This document shows positions 8,916 to 18,518 of a DNA stretch of 64,000 nucleotides, in pieces. Origin of the DNA: Bacillota bacterium (GTDB taxonomy: Bacteria > Bacillota > Bacilli > Bacillales_A > Planococcaceae). Position 1 is the first letter of the stretch; every line of letters begins with the position of its first letter. Below the pieces are notes generated by a model. That model saw nothing but the letters and a program-made list of their open reading frames with translations. It ran no database searches and had not been told where the DNA came from. The stretch covers positions 1 to 64,000 of the forward strand of contig JAEXYZ010000031.1 in NCBI GenBank assembly GCA_023405135.1, written 5' to 3'. Both the position numbers and the translations under genes were made by a program.

Positions 8916-10538
8916 TTATTGCATGTATACGTTGTGTAGGCTTTCAGATCCTGTTGGATGTGGTTTGTAATCTGTTACGCCTTTTTTCGCTGCAAGTAAT
9001 GGTGTTGAATGGGCTAATGGTACCCAAGGCGCATCTTCATGGATAATTTCTTGAGCTTGTTTGTATAATGCAATACGTTTTTCTTCATCAACTTCAGATT
9101 GAGCCGCGACTAATAATTCATGAGCTTCATCGCTTGAATAATATGCGTAGTTGTTACTGCCGATATTGTCTTTATCAAGTAATGTATAGATAAAGTTGTC
9201 TGCATCACCGTTATCGCCTGTCCAACCTAATAAGAATGCATCCGCCTCACCGTTGTTTGCTTTTTCTAAATAAGTCGCCCATTCGTAGGTCACGATTTTC
9301 GAAGGTATACCAACATCAGCTAAATTCTTTTGAATTGCTTCAGCAACTTTTTGTCCATCTGGCATATATGGACGTGGAACTGGCATTGCCCATAGTTCAA
9401 TTTCTGATCCATCATAGCCAGCCTCAGCTAATAATTGTTTTGCTTTTTCTGGATCATATGGATAGCCTTCAATTTCTTCATTGTATCCACTGATTGATGA
9501 TGGCATTGGGTTAACCGCTACTTCTGCACGCCCTTCAAAAAATGCATCTACAATTGTTTGTTTATCGATTGCATAGTTCACTGCCTGACGAACTAACTTA
9601 TTATCAAAAGGTGGACGAGTATTTGTTAATCCAAGATACCCAATATTCATTGATGGACGTTCGATTAGTTGTAAGTCTGCATTGGATTCAATCGATGCCG
9701 CATCTGAAGGATTAATACCATCCGCTAAATCGATTTCTCCAGTCGTTAATGCATTTAAACGAGCTGAGTTATCAGGTATTGCTCGGAATATAATCTTGTC
9801 TAATTTCGGTAAACCTTCTTGCCAATAATCTGGATTTTTCTCTACAGTAATTGAATCATTGCGCTTCCATTCAACAAATTTAAATGGACCTGTACCAACT
9901 GGATTATCCCCAAATGCGTCTCCTGCACTTTCAAATGCAGTAGGTGATGCAATTGCGAATGCACTCATTGCAATATTTTTCAAAAATGGTGCTTGTGGAC
10001 GTGATAATTCAAATACAACTGTATGCTCATCAGCAGCAGTTACAGTTTTAATAATATCTTGTCCCTCTGCTTTAAACATGGAATGGAAATAGTAAAACTC
10101 CTCTTCCGCTCCACCTTTCCATCGTTCAACGTTTTTCACAACTGCTTCAGCGTTGAAATCTGTACCATCATGAAATTTAACACCTTCCTGTAAATGGAAC
10201 GTATATGTTAAACCATCTTCGCTTACTTCCCACTCTTTAGCTAACCCTGGATGAATTGTTGTATCTTGTTCCCCAAAGTTTAATAACGTTTCAAAAATAT
10301 TTTCTGTTACTTTATAGGATTCACCATCTGTAACGATAGCAGGATCAAGGGAAACTGAATCTCCACCCCGACCAAACACTAATACTTGTGGCACTTCTTC
10401 TGCTGTTTCCTCTGCTGAATCATCATTTGTTTCCGTTGGTTCTTCTGCAGTATTTTCACCACCGCTACATGCAGCTAAAAATACTGAAAGGACAAGTAGT
10501 AAAAATAATCCCCATGTCCAAAACTTATTTTTTGTCAT
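8916..10538 (-). CDS. appA: Peptide ABC transporter substrate-binding lipoprotein, AppA/DppE type
   Basis: 540 aa solute-binding protein of family 5. The lipoprotein signal peptide has lipobox LAAC with C24 as lipidation site, followed by a Glu/Thr-rich linker. Family 5 signatures include VKFHDGTDFNAEAVV and VGTGPFKFVEWKRND. The lipid-anchored protein binds peptides outside the membrane and delivers them to AppBC. It is the third gene after the two ATPases, with RBS GGGAGGG. Ligand specificity (di- versus oligopeptide) is not evident. Confidence 0.94.
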   Translation of the reverse strand: MTKNKFWTWGLFLLLVLSVFLAACSGGENTAEEPTETNDDSAEETAEEVPQVLVFGRGGDSVSLDPAIVTDGESYKVTENIFETLLNFGEQDTTIHPGLAKEWEVSEDGLTYTFHLQEGVKFHDGTDFNAEAVVKNVERWKGGAEEEFYYFHSMFKAEGQDIIKTVTAADEHTVVFELSRPQAPFLKNIAMSAFAIASPTAFESAGDAFGDNPVGTGPFKFVEWKRNDSITVEKNPDYWQEGLPKLDKIIFRAIPDNSARLNALTTGEIDLADGINPSDAASIESNADLQLIERPSMNIGYLGLTNTRPPFDNKLVRQAVNYAIDKQTIVDAFFEGRAEVAVNPMPSSISGYNEEIEGYPYDPEKAKQLLAEAGYDGSEIELWAMPVPRPYMPDGQKVAEAIQKNLADVGIPSKIVTYEWATYLEKANNGEADAFLLGWTGDNGDADNFIYTLLDKDNIGSNNYAYYSSDEAHELLVAAQSEVDEEKRIALYKQAQEIIHEDAPWVPLAHSTPLLAAKKGVTDYKPHPTGSESLHNVYMQ

Positions 10539-10577
10539 AAAAACCCTCCCATTTTTTTCAGACTATCTATGTCATTG

Positions 10578-11549
10578 TTACTCTTCACTGTATAAGTGGC
10601 AGGCAACAGAATGACCCTTTTTAACCTCTACTAAATTAGGAACAGTCATTTTGCAGGTAACAGTTGCATAAGGACATCTAGTATGGAAAGAACAACCTGC
10701 ATCTGGAGTTGAATTTGCAATATCTCCAGTAATAATTACCTTTTCTCTTTCATATGTTGGATCAGGTATTGGTACAGAAGATAATAGTGCTTGTGTATAT
10801 GGATGAAGTGGTTCTGCATATAATGATTCACTATCAGCCAGCTCTACTAATCTACCTAAATACATAACACCTACTCGATCACTAATATGTCGAACTACAC
10901 CTAAATCATGTGCAATAAATATATAAGTAAGCTTTAAATCCTCTTGCAGTCTTTGCATCAGATTCAACACTTGAGCCTGTATAGATACATCAAGAGCAGA
11001 AACAGGTTCATCTGCAATAATAAGCTTTGGATTTGTCATTAATGCTCGAGCAATCCCGATTCGTTGGCGCTGTCCACCACTAAACTGATGTGGAAATCTC
11101 TTAGCGTGATACGAGCTTAAACCAACAATCTCCAAATATTCCTCCACTTTTTCTTTACGTTCCGTTGCGTTACCAATTCCATGAACAATAAGTGGTTCTT
11201 CTAAAATCTTTTTTACTGTATGTCTAGGGTTTAAGGAAGCGTATGGATCTTGGAATACCATTTGAATATCTCGTCTTGCCTTCCTCATCTCACTATTAGA
11301 TAACGATGAAAGCTCTACACCACTAAAATTGATTGACCCTTCAGTCGGTTCTAAAAGGCGCATAATCATTCTTCCAGTAGTAGATTTTCCGCACCCGGAT
11401 TCACCTACAATCCCTAGTGTCTCTCCCTCATTCACTTGAAAAGAAACACCGTCGACAGCTTTAACTTCCCCTATTTTTTTGCTTATTGCCCCAGAGCGTT
11501 TTGGAAAATACTTTTTTAAGTTATCGACTTTCAATAGTACGTTCGACAA
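10578..11549 (-). CDS. appF: Oligopeptide ABC transporter ATPase, AppF/OppF type
   Basis: 323 aa from the TTG at 11549, eight bases after AAAGGAGG; another TTG two codons earlier touches the RBS. It has Walker A GESGCGKS, signature FSGGQRQR, Walker B LIIADEPVSALD and a C-terminal oligopeptide-transporter extension with a four-Cys cluster including CSFHTRCPYATVTC. It pairs with AppD as the ATPase heterodimer. It overlaps the 3' end of appD by 29 bp, so the pair is probably translationally coupled. Confidence 0.93.
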   Translation of the reverse strand: MSNVLLKVDNLKKYFPKRSGAISKKIGEVKAVDGVSFQVNEGETLGIVGESGCGKSTTGRMIMRLLEPTEGSINFSGVELSSLSNSEMRKARRDIQMVFQDPYASLNPRHTVKKILEEPLIVHGIGNATERKEKVEEYLEIVGLSSYHAKRFPHQFSGGQRQRIGIARALMTNPKLIIADEPVSALDVSIQAQVLNLMQRLQEDLKLTYIFIAHDLGVVRHISDRVGVMYLGRLVELADSESLYAEPLHPYTQALLSSVPIPDPTYEREKVIITGDIANSTPDAGCSFHTRCPYATVTCKMTVPNLVEVKKGHSVACHLYSEE

Positions 11550-12540
11550 TACCAACTCCTCCTTTCTCCTCTAACAAGAAGCATCTTGCTTTATGATTTT
11601 TCGAAGATTCATATAATGTCGGATTTTCAGTTACACAACGATCCGTTGCAAATTCACACCTTGGAGCAAAACGACACCCCTCCTGAATAGAGCCTGGTTT
11701 TGGTACATTGCCTGGAATGGAATATAAGCTTTCTTTTTTAAACCGCATATCTGGGACAGATTGAATTAACCCTTTTGTATATGGATGTTGAGGATTTTTA
11801 AATATTTCACTAACAGAAGCTTCTTCTACTATTTGCCCTGCATACATAACAATTACTCGCTCACATGTTTCAGCAACAACTCCTAAATCATGTGTAATGA
11901 GTAATACAGCCGTTTTAAATTGTTTATTTAATTCTTTCATTAACTTTAAAATTTGAGCTTGAATTGTAACATCTAAAGCAGTAGTTGGTTCATCTGCAAT
12001 TAATAATTTCGGGTTGCATAATAATGCCATTGCAATCATTACACGCTGTCTCATCCCACCAGACAATTGATGTGGATAGTCCTTCATTATCTCTTGCGCT
12101 CTAGGCAAACCAACCAACTTCAGCATATCTATCGCTTGATTTGCCGCCTGCTTTTTTTTCATTTTTTTGTTATGGATTAAAATTGCTTCAATCAATTGAT
12201 TGCCAATTGTGTATAAAGGATTTAATGATGTCATCGGTTCTTGGAAAATCATAGCCACATCTTTTCCACGAACTTTACGCATTTCTTTTTCTGATAGCAG
12301 AGTTAAATCAATTTCATCAAGTAAAATTTGACCTGATGTGATTTTTCCAGGAGGAGATGGTACTAAGCCCATAATGGATAATGAAGTTACACTTTTTCCA
12401 CAACCGGATTCTCCAACAATCCCTAAAATTTCACCTTCATAAATATGAAAATCGATATGATCAACTGCAGGAACCTTTCCGTCATCTGTGAAAAAAGTTG
12501 TTTCTAAGTCACTTACTTTTAGTAGTATTTTTCGCTCCAT
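11521..12540 (-). CDS. appD: Oligopeptide ABC transporter ATPase, AppD/OppD type
   Basis: 339 aa, first gene of the importer. The ATG at 12540 follows AAGGGGGC; the frame continues upstream without an RBS. It has Walker A GESGCGKS, signature LSGGMRQR, Walker B LLIADEPTTALD, and the OppD C-terminal motif HPYTKGLIQSVPD with the Cys cluster CRFAPRCEFATDRC. In B. subtilis ygaD and ygaE are neighbours, to my recollection, whereas here this whole importer lies between them, suggesting insertion of the operon into a conserved block. Confidence 0.93.
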   Translation of the reverse strand: MERKILLKVSDLETTFFTDDGKVPAVDHIDFHIYEGEILGIVGESGCGKSVTSLSIMGLVPSPPGKITSGQILLDEIDLTLLSEKEMRKVRGKDVAMIFQEPMTSLNPLYTIGNQLIEAILIHNKKMKKKQAANQAIDMLKLVGLPRAQEIMKDYPHQLSGGMRQRVMIAMALLCNPKLLIADEPTTALDVTIQAQILKLMKELNKQFKTAVLLITHDLGVVAETCERVIVMYAGQIVEEASVSEIFKNPQHPYTKGLIQSVPDMRFKKESLYSIPGNVPKPGSIQEGCRFAPRCEFATDRCVTENPTLYESSKNHKARCFLLEEKGGVGIVERTIESR

Positions 12541-12822
12541 CTTATGCCCCCTTACTAAGTCTTTCAATCGTAATTTCAGATAATTTCTTTTTTCTACTTC
12601 AATAATTAAAATGATAGATTTGAAATCTATTAATCATATTTTTTTATGCTAAGATACTGTAACTTATACAGCTTCATCAACATTAATTTGTCGACAGAAA
12701 TTTACATCTATGATGCTTCAACGCGTTAAACTTCTAACCAACTACTATAGTAAAAACATGCAAAATTTATTGTTTATTTAAGAATTTTTAACATCATTAA
12801 TAGAAAAACTTCTCAAAAATAT
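12541..12822. promoter_or_regulatory. Upstream region of the app operon with a 17-bp palindrome
   Basis: No gene is seen in this gap. It holds an exact palindrome ATAGATTT-G-AAATCTAT (12614-12630) about 75 bp before the appD start, a candidate operator. It does not match the CodY consensus. No convincing -35/-10 pair could be fixed. Confidence 0.35.
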
Positions 12823-12863
12823 AAAATGCCTAGCAAGTCGAATACTGACTTACTAGGCATTTT
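12823..12863. terminator. Bidirectional terminator between app leader and ygaD
   Basis: AAAATGCCTAGCAAGTC pairs with GACTTACTAGGCATTTT (one mismatch) around a short loop. It serves ygaD on the minus strand. Confidence 0.8.
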
Positions 12864-12877
12864 ATTGTCGTTAATTT

Positions 12878-14623
12878 TTAGTCTAATTTTTGTATTTGGA
12901 ATAGGTCAAAATATACTTGTTTTTTCTCCATTAATGATTCATGAGTACCTTCTTCAACTAATTTACCATGATCAATAACGAAGATTTTATCTGCATGTGT
13001 AATCGTTGATAGTCGGTGTGCAATTATAATCGTCGTTCGATCACTTGCTAATCTATCTAAGGAATCTTGAATTAGCGCTTCACTTTCTAAATCGAGTGCT
13101 GACGTCGCTTCATCCAATACTAAAATTGGTGGATTTTTCAAAAATACTCTTGCTATTGCAACACGTTGCTTTTGACCGCCAGACAACTTCACACCGCGCT
13201 CGCCAACTTTTGTATCATACCCTTGAGGCAATGTCATAATAAAGTCATGTGCATTAGCAGCTTTTGCAGCAGCTATTACTTCTTCATCAGTAGCATCCGG
13301 TTTCCCCATTAAAATATTTTGTTTAACTGAATCACTAAATAAAATATTATCTTGCAACACTATTCCGATTTGTGAGCGTAACGAATTAATCGTCACATCT
13401 TTAATATTGATTCCATCAATTTTAACTGCTCCACTTGTAACATCATAAAATCGTGGAAGAAGACTTACAATTGTTGATTTTCCTCCGCCACTCATTCCAA
13501 CAAAAGCAGCAGTTTCTCCAGGTTTAATGTCAAAATTAATTTGTTCCAATATTAAGTTTCCATCTTTTTCATATTGAAAATCAACATTTTCAAAAGTGAC
13601 ACGTCCTTCAACAGGTGGCAAATTTTTAGCATTTACTTTATTTTGAACGTCATATTCTTCATCCAGCAGTTCAAACATTCTATCCATTGATGCTATTGAT
13701 TGAGTTAATGTAGTGGAAGAATTGACTAGTCTCCGTAATGGACTATATAGTCTTTCAATATAAGCATAGAACGCTGCCATTGTACCAACTGATAAATCCC
13801 CATTTATAACGCGATAGCCAGCATATCCTATCACTAGCAGTGGAGCAATATCTGTAATTGTATTTACAACCGCAAAGGATTTAGCATTCCACTTTGTATG
13901 ATCAAGGGCGCGATCAAGAAATTCACCATTTTCCTTGTCAAAAATTTTTTGCTCATGTTTTTCAAGAGTGAAGCTTTTTATAATACTTATTCCGCTAACT
14001 CGTTCATGTAAATAACTTTGAACGTGTGCTAAAGCCTGTGAACGTTTTCGTGTTAAATCACGCAGTTTACCGAAAAAGTACTTCACACTAATAGCAAAAA
14101 ACGGTAACGCAATAATTGATACCAACGTTAGCTTTACATCCATCACAAGCATAATTCCGATTGCAATAAGAATTGTTGCAACATCAAGCCATAAATTCAT
14201 TAAACCAATCATAATAAAGTTTTTCGTTTGTTCTACATCATTAATAACACGGGAAATAACCTCGCCTGCCCGTGTGTTTGCATAATACTTTAAACTTAGT
14301 TTTTGTAAATGACCAAATAATTCTTGCCGTATATCAAACAGCACTTTGTTCCCAACATGTTGTGCAAAATATTGACGATAATATTCAATTGGTGGACGGA
14401 TTACGAAGAATAAAATTACAGTTCCACCTAACCATATTATTAGTTGTTGAATTTTTTCACTATTTGTCAAATCAGGAGCATCGATAATATGATCAATGAC
14501 GATTTTTATTAAGATTGGAATAAATAATGGAATTGCAAATTTTAAAATACCAATAAGGATGGTTAACATAATTTCCCATCTATATGGCTTCACAAATCGC
14601 ATATAACGTTTTATACTACCCAA
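12878..14623 (-). CDS. ygaD: Type I ABC exporter YgaD (Sav1866/MsbA-like half transporter)
   Basis: 581 aa from the TTG at 14623, chosen because AAAGGAAGTGA precedes it and it yields the YgaD-like start [16 protein letters not shown]; a TTG 12 codons earlier lacks an RBS. The N-terminal ~320 residues form a six-helix exporter domain. The C-terminal nucleotide-binding domain has Walker [10 protein letters not shown], signature KLSGGQKQR, Walker [13 protein letters not shown] and the H-loop IIIAHRLST. It would act as a homodimeric multidrug or lipid exporter; the substrate is unknown. It lies next to ntdP as in B. subtilis. Confidence 0.92.
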   Translation of the reverse strand: MGSIKRYMRFVKPYRWEIMLTILIGILKFAIPLFIPILIKIVIDHIIDAPDLTNSEKIQQLIIWLGGTVILFFVIRPPIEYYRQYFAQHVGNKVLFDIRQELFGHLQKLSLKYYANTRAGEVISRVINDVEQTKNFIMIGLMNLWLDVATILIAIGIMLVMDVKLTLVSIIALPFFAISVKYFFGKLRDLTRKRSQALAHVQSYLHERVSGISIIKSFTLEKHEQKIFDKENGEFLDRALDHTKWNAKSFAVVNTITDIAPLLVIGYAGYRVINGDLSVGTMAAFYAYIERLYSPLRRLVNSSTTLTQSIASMDRMFELLDEEYDVQNKVNAKNLPPVEGRVTFENVDFQYEKDGNLILEQINFDIKPGETAAFVGMSGGGKSTIVSLLPRFYDVTSGAVKIDGINIKDVTINSLRSQIGIVLQDNILFSDSVKQNILMGKPDATDEEVIAAAKAANAHDFIMTLPQGYDTKVGERGVKLSGGQKQRVAIARVFLKNPPILVLDEATSALDLESEALIQDSLDRLASDRTTIIIAHRLSTITHADKIFVIDHGKLVEEGTHESLMEKKQVYFDLFQIQKLD

Positions 14624-14726
14624 CTTATTTATGTCACTTCCTTTAAATTTATATCGCAAAATAATTATGTAAAATGCTTTACGAAATAGTTCTTAATATA
14701 AACAAACATCTTATCTACAATAACAT

Positions 14727-14759
14727 AAAAAAAGCCGTCTATTTAAATAAGACGACTTC
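14727..14759 (-). terminator. Terminator after ntdP
   Basis: Minus strand: AAGTCGTCT/AGACGGCTT arms with one G-U pair, followed by a run of T, ten bases past the ntdP stop. Confidence 0.75.
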
Positions 14760-14769
14760 TTATTAAAAG

Positions 14770-15318
14770 TTACTTTCTATTCGATTGCATTTCTTTATTA
14801 AATAGATAACGGTTCGTCCACACCTCTATAAAATCAGGGGCAAAAGGACCTCTTTTTTGCTTTATCCAGCTAATTAATTTATTAACATTTCGCTTTAAAA
14901 TTTTGTCAATTACTTCTGGATAACCCATTTCCTTTTTATGTTGTTCATATTCATCTTCGTCGAGTAATGTATATGTCATATCAGGAAAAACCTTTATATC
15001 GAGATCATAATCGATATATTTTATTGCATTATTATCAAAGACGTATGGAGAGCTCATATTGCAGTAATAATACACTCCATCTTCACGCAACATACAAATA
15101 ATGTTAAACCAATGCTCTGCATGAAAGTAACAAATGGAGGGTTCTCTCGTTAGCCATGTTCTACCATCAGATTCTGTAACAAGTGTACGCTCATTTGCAC
15201 CTATAAATATGTTTTTGGTACCTTTTAAGACCATCGTTTCCTGCCAGACACGGTGGATGCGACCATTGTGCTTATAACTATGTATTTGTATCGTATCTCC
15301 TTCATTTGGTATTGCCAT
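14770..15318 (-). CDS. ntdP: Nucleoside tri-/diphosphatase NtdP (DUF402, YgaC)
   Basis: 182 aa single DUF402 domain protein starting [19 protein letters not shown] after an AAGGTGGG RBS. Features include [20 protein letters not shown] and the acidic strand [15 protein letters not shown] that in the family binds metal. The C-terminus is basic and Arg/Trp-rich. The Staphylococcus aureus homologue hydrolyses nucleoside tri- and diphosphates; a housekeeping nucleotide role is inferred here. The neighbourhood ygaD-ygaC is conserved. Confidence 0.88.
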   Translation of the reverse strand: MAIPNEGDTIQIHSYKHNGRIHRVWQETMVLKGTKNIFIGANERTLVTESDGRTWLTREPSICYFHAEHWFNIICMLREDGVYYYCNMSSPYVFDNNAIKYIDYDLDIKVFPDMTYTLLDEDEYEQHKKEMGYPEVIDKILKRNVNKLISWIKQKRGPFAPDFIEVWTNRYLFNKEMQSNRK

Positions 15319-15505
15319 TTAAAGCCCACCTTTTCGTCTATGCTATAATCATGTAGCAACTTATTAGGTATATTATAGCAATGCATCCTAAAAACTTGTA
15401 GCTAGAAAGAACATAATTTTCATATTAATTAACAAAAATTAACTCAACAATTTTCCTAGAAGTGCTTGTGTCCAATTTATGGACTTTATGATTACATCAA
15501 AATAT

Positions 15506-15537
15506 AAAAAATTAAGGTATAGACATTTGTCTATACC
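15506..15537 (-). terminator. Terminator of the SASP-like gene
   Basis: Minus strand: GGTATAGAC/GTCTATACC perfect 9-bp stem with a 4-base loop, followed by a T-rich tail. A second palindrome, AAAGTGAATTCACTTT, lies between it and the stop codon. Confidence 0.85.
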
Positions 15538-15577
15538 TGTAAAGTGAATTCACTTTGTTACTACTTGATTAATTATA

Positions 15578-15739
15578 TTAGTTGTTGTTGTTATTATTAT
15601 TGTTATTACGTTGGTTGTTACGTTGGTTTTCTTTTTGATTTTGTTGACGTGCTTGTTGGAAATCTTGATCAACTGCAAATTCTTCACGATTGTTGTTATT
15701 GTTGTTGTTATTATTGTTGTTGTTATTATTTCTCGCCAT
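15578..15739 (-). CDS. Asn-rich small protein, probable gamma-type SASP (SspE position)
   Basis: 53 aa small ORF with an excellent GGAGGTGA RBS eight bases before its ATG and its own terminator. The protein is M-A-R, then 14 consecutive Asn, then a core REEFAVDQDFQQARQQNQKE, then NQRNNQR and nine Asn. The core resembles a single repeat of gamma-type small acid-soluble spore proteins (EFAsEtdaQQvrQQNQ pattern). The gene sits between ygaC/ntdP and mutY, where B. subtilis has sspE. I infer a forespore amino-acid storage protein, possibly a highly derived SspE. The AAY codon runs make the opposite strand and other frames look open, which hides this gene. Confidence 0.65.
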   Translation of the reverse strand: MARNNNNNNNNNNNNNNREEFAVDQDFQQARQQNQKENQRNNQRNNNNNNNNN

Positions 15740-15809
15740 CTCAAATTCACCTCCGTGCTAATTATTGTGGTCTGATGAATGAAAGATTATGCGAGTATTA
15801 TAAAATAAG

Positions 15810-16871
15810 TCAATTCAGAACATTCAAAATTTTCAACATTGGCACAGACATTGGTAAATGTTTAATCTGCTCTTTTGTAAAGAAGCCTACATTCTTAGGT
15901 AAAACAGCTACCTTTTTTATCTCGACTAAATAACATTCCATTTCCCATGTTAAGTGGGAAAATACATGTTTAAATGTTAATAAATCATCGTTCACATAAT
16001 CCAATATTTCAACACAAAAATCAACTTGAAAATGATCACTAGTTTTAACAATAGCGTCTTTTTCGATTTCAATCATAGGAAATTGCCACATATTTGCTAA
16101 CAATCCTTCACTAGGTCTTTGCTCTAACAAGTATCGTCCATTTTTATCAAAGCCAACATAAACATCATATTTAATTTTTTTATTTTTTGTTTTCTTTGAC
16201 TTAATCGGCAATTGATCTGCGTCCCCCTCTTGAAAGGCAGTACAATATTCTCTTACCGGACAGAGCAAACATTTGGGAGAAGTCGGTGTACAAATCATTG
16301 CACCAAGATCCATTAAACCTTGGTTAAAGTCCCCTGGATGTTGTTGATCAATTAACATTTCCACTGCTTGTTCGAATACTTTCCGAGTTTTAGGAAGTGC
16401 GATATCTTCCTTTATATGTAACACTCTACTTAAAACACGCATAACATTACCGTCTACTGCATGTTCTGGCTTATTGTAGGCTATACTTAAAATTGCTCCA
16501 GCTGTATAAGGACCAATACCTTTTAATTTCGAAATATCATGGCGATTTTCCGGTACTTTAGCATTATACTTTTCAACAACTTCTTTTACACCGGCTTGCA
16601 AATTTCGTGCTCTAGAGTAATATCCTAACCCTTCCCACATTTTTAACAGTTCTTCTTGAGGAGCATACGCAAGAGATTGCAAAGTTGGATATTTTTCTAA
16701 AAATCGATTGTAATAAGGTATAACTGTATCTACACGAGTTTGTTGTAGCATTACTTCAGAAACCCATATTTTATATGGGTCAGATGTACGTCTCCATGGT
16801 AAATCACGCTTTTCTTTATTGAACCATTCGACTAAATTTTGTCGAAATTGTTCCTTATATTGATAATTCAC
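15810..16871 (-). CDS. mutY: A/G-specific adenine DNA glycosylase MutY
   Basis: 353 aa. The helix-hairpin-helix GPD domain has the catalytic Glu in SEVMLQQTRVDTV, the HhH LKGIGPYTAGAI and the catalytic Asp in EHAVDGNVMRVL. The 4Fe-4S cluster is C-x6-C-x2-C-x5-C (ICTPTSPKCLLCPVREYC). A C-terminal NUDIX-like domain recognises 8-oxoG. It removes adenine mispaired with 8-oxoguanine. It is convergent with nothing upstream and divergent from yfhP. Confidence 0.96.
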   Translation of the reverse strand: MNYQYKEQFRQNLVEWFNKEKRDLPWRRTSDPYKIWVSEVMLQQTRVDTVIPYYNRFLEKYPTLQSLAYAPQEELLKMWEGLGYYSRARNLQAGVKEVVEKYNAKVPENRHDISKLKGIGPYTAGAILSIAYNKPEHAVDGNVMRVLSRVLHIKEDIALPKTRKVFEQAVEMLIDQQHPGDFNQGLMDLGAMICTPTSPKCLLCPVREYCTAFQEGDADQLPIKSKKTKNKKIKYDVYVGFDKNGRYLLEQRPSEGLLANMWQFPMIEIEKDAIVKTSDHFQVDFCVEILDYVNDDLLTFKHVFSHLTWEMECYLVEIKKVAVLPKNVGFFTKEQIKHLPMSVPMLKILNVLN

Positions 16872-17002
16872 GATAACCTCCAGTTAATTGCGATTTTAAT
16901 TTTTGTAAAAAGGGTATAATATAAACATATGGATTAAGAAATTTTATCCAAAGCGTCAAGTATATGGCCAAATTTCCTTCCATATACAAGGAGTTGATAC
17001 AC

Positions 17003-17989
17003 TTGGATTCAGGCACACATTTAGTAATGGGAGTTGCTTTAGGCGGACTTGCTTTAGCGGATCCCGTCATAGCAGATAATTCGCTAAGTTTCGCAGCAGT
17101 AATGGCTGGAACAATACTTGGTTCACAAGTACCTGACGTTGATACTGTATTGAAACTGCGAAATAATGCAATTTATATAAGGCATCATCGTGGGATTACA
17201 CACTCCATTCCAGCAGTTATTTTATGGCCAATTGGAATTACTGCTATTTTATCGATAATTTTTCAAGAAACCAATATATTGCACTTATGGCTATGGACAT
17301 TTTTAGCTGTTATACTGCATGTATTTGTCGATATATTTAATGCTTATGGTACGCAAGCACTTCGCCCCTTTTCAAAGAAATGGATTGCACTTGGTGTTAT
17401 TAATACATTTGATCCCATTATTTTCGGGCTGCATTGTATTGGTATTTTACTATGGGTATATGGCTTTAACCCGGTCATGATATTTAGTATTATGTATCTC
17501 ATTATTTTTGGATATTATGTGTTACGCTTCGCCCTGCAAGCAGCTGTTAAAAGAGCAGTTCATCATGCGATACAAGATGAAGAATACGTAATCGTTGCTC
17601 CTACTATGCGATTTTTCAATTGGCGAGTAGCAGCAAAATCCAAAACACATTATTATGTTGGCCGAGCGTATGGGCGGACTATTAATATTTATGATAAGTT
17701 TGAGATACATCCAATACCAAAAACACCAATTGTTGAAAAGGCATTGGAGGATCCGAATCTAGCTGCATTTATTTCATTTTCTCCATTATATCGATGGGAA
17801 ATTTCAGAATTGGATAATGGTATCACCGAAGTGCGTTTAATTGATTTGAGATATCGCAGCAATGATCGTTATCCTTTTGTAGCTGTAGCACATGTAGACG
17901 AGGAGTTAAATATCGTCAATTCTTATACAGGTTGGATCTATAGTGAAGACAAATTACAGAGAAAATTACAAATTGGGTCTAGTGACTAA
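17003..17989 (+). CDS. yfhP: Membrane-bound metal-dependent hydrolase YfhP (YdjM/LexA-regulated family)
   Basis: 328 aa from the TTG at 17003, eight bases after AAGGAG; this gives MDSGTHLVMGVALGG, the family N-terminus. The metal-site residues are in DSGTHL, SQVPDVDTV and HHRGITHS, followed by four or so membrane helices and HVFVDIFNAYGTQ, and a C-terminal soluble domain. The family is annotated as inner-membrane hydrolases, with the substrate unknown. B. subtilis yfhP likewise flanks mutY. Confidence 0.85.
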   Translation: MDSGTHLVMGVALGGLALADPVIADNSLSFAAVMAGTILGSQVPDVDTVLKLRNNAIYIRHHRGITHSIPAVILWPIGITAILSIIFQETNILHLWLWTFLAVILHVFVDIFNAYGTQALRPFSKKWIALGVINTFDPIIFGLHCIGILLWVYGFNPVMIFSIMYLIIFGYYVLRFALQAAVKRAVHHAIQDEEYVIVAPTMRFFNWRVAAKSKTHYYVGRAYGRTINIYDKFEIHPIPKTPIVEKALEDPNLAAFISFSPLYRWEISELDNGITEVRLIDLRYRSNDRYPFVAVAHVDEELNIVNSYTGWIYSEDKLQRKLQIGSSD

Positions 17990-18168
17990 GAAAAGCAAAA
18001 TCCACTAGTTAGCCACGACAAGCGCTAGACGACAAAAACGCACATCACATGTTTTGTTGACACTTGCACATCCATGTTCGGCGTAGGGATCAAATCGCGA
18101 AGCTTTTCCAGCTTTCGACCGAGGGGCAGACCATGACCTCGAGGGGCTGGAAGGCTTTCGCTAGACTT
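17990..18168 (+). repeat. GC-rich hairpin repeat element, copy 1 (long variant)
   Basis: Starts GAAAAGC immediately after the yfhP stop and ends GCTAGAC. It shares GACAAGCGCT, CCTCGAGGGGCTGG and the terminal CTAGAC with copies at 20581-20700 and 54254-54380. It shares the internal block GACAAAAACG...CACTTGCACATCCATGT with copy 3 (22552-22726). It is non-coding and more GC-rich than its surroundings. Confidence 0.8.
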
Positions 18169-18178
18169 TAAAAGTAAC

Positions 18179-18215
18179 GAGGAGTTGTCCATAATTTGGG
18201 ACGACTCCTCTTTTT
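18179..18215 (+). terminator. Terminator after yfhP and repeat copy 1
   Basis: GAGGAGTTGTCC pairs with GGGACGACTCCTC around a short loop, then TTTTTCTT. It lies beyond the repeat, so the element would be transcribed with yfhP. Confidence 0.8.
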
Positions 18216-18241
18216 CTTCGTTCAAATTTCACACTCAAAGA

Positions 18242-18517
18242 CTATTGAACGTTATCATCTTGTTCATCTAATAAATGCGAATATTTCGGATTACGCCCAG
18301 CGAATTCATGAATTTTATCGCCATAGCTTGCAATCCATTGTTTAACAATTTTCTCTGTATATTCTGCGCCACGATAGTCATACCCTGCTTTTGCATAAGT
18401 GGACTCAAAATCTGACCAAAGAAGCTCAATCCATGTTCTAGCTTTATTTACTGATAAATAAGGATTTTTTTCAGCTAATTGTTGAGTTAACTGTTCAATA
18501 ATATGATTTACGTTCAC
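18242..18517 (-). CDS. yfhJ: YfhJ family protein
   Basis: 91 aa starting at a GTG (18517) that follows AAATAAGGTG one base after the yfhH stop. It contains ARTWIELLWSDFESTYAKAG, matching the WVELLW-type signature of the small YfhJ family next to recX/yfhH in Bacillaceae. There are no membrane segments or catalytic motif. Function is unknown; it is the last gene of the recX-yfhH-yfhJ operon. Confidence 0.8.
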   Translation of the reverse strand: MNVNHIIEQLTQQLAEKNPYLSVNKARTWIELLWSDFESTYAKAGYDYRGAEYTEKIVKQWIASYGDKIHEFAGRNPKYSHLLDEQDDNVQ

Positions 18518-18518
18518 C

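Noticed and set aside
15763..15792. SigG-like promoter (GCATA, 18 bases, CACAATA) before the SASP-like gene
   Set aside because: The predicted transcription start would fall within two bases of the RBS, so it is too close to accept without mapping.
15544..15933. Cys/Tyr-rich 129-codon plus-strand ORF and a Thr/Ile-rich 66-codon minus-strand ORF over 15550-15750
   Set aside because: Both are other-frame readings of the poly-Asn codon runs (AAY/GTT repeats). The frame with the RBS, ATG and terminator is the 53-aa protein at 15578-15739.
18025..18225. 66-codon minus-strand ORF
   Set aside because: It lies in repeat copy 1 and the yfhP terminator, and has no RBS or family resemblance.
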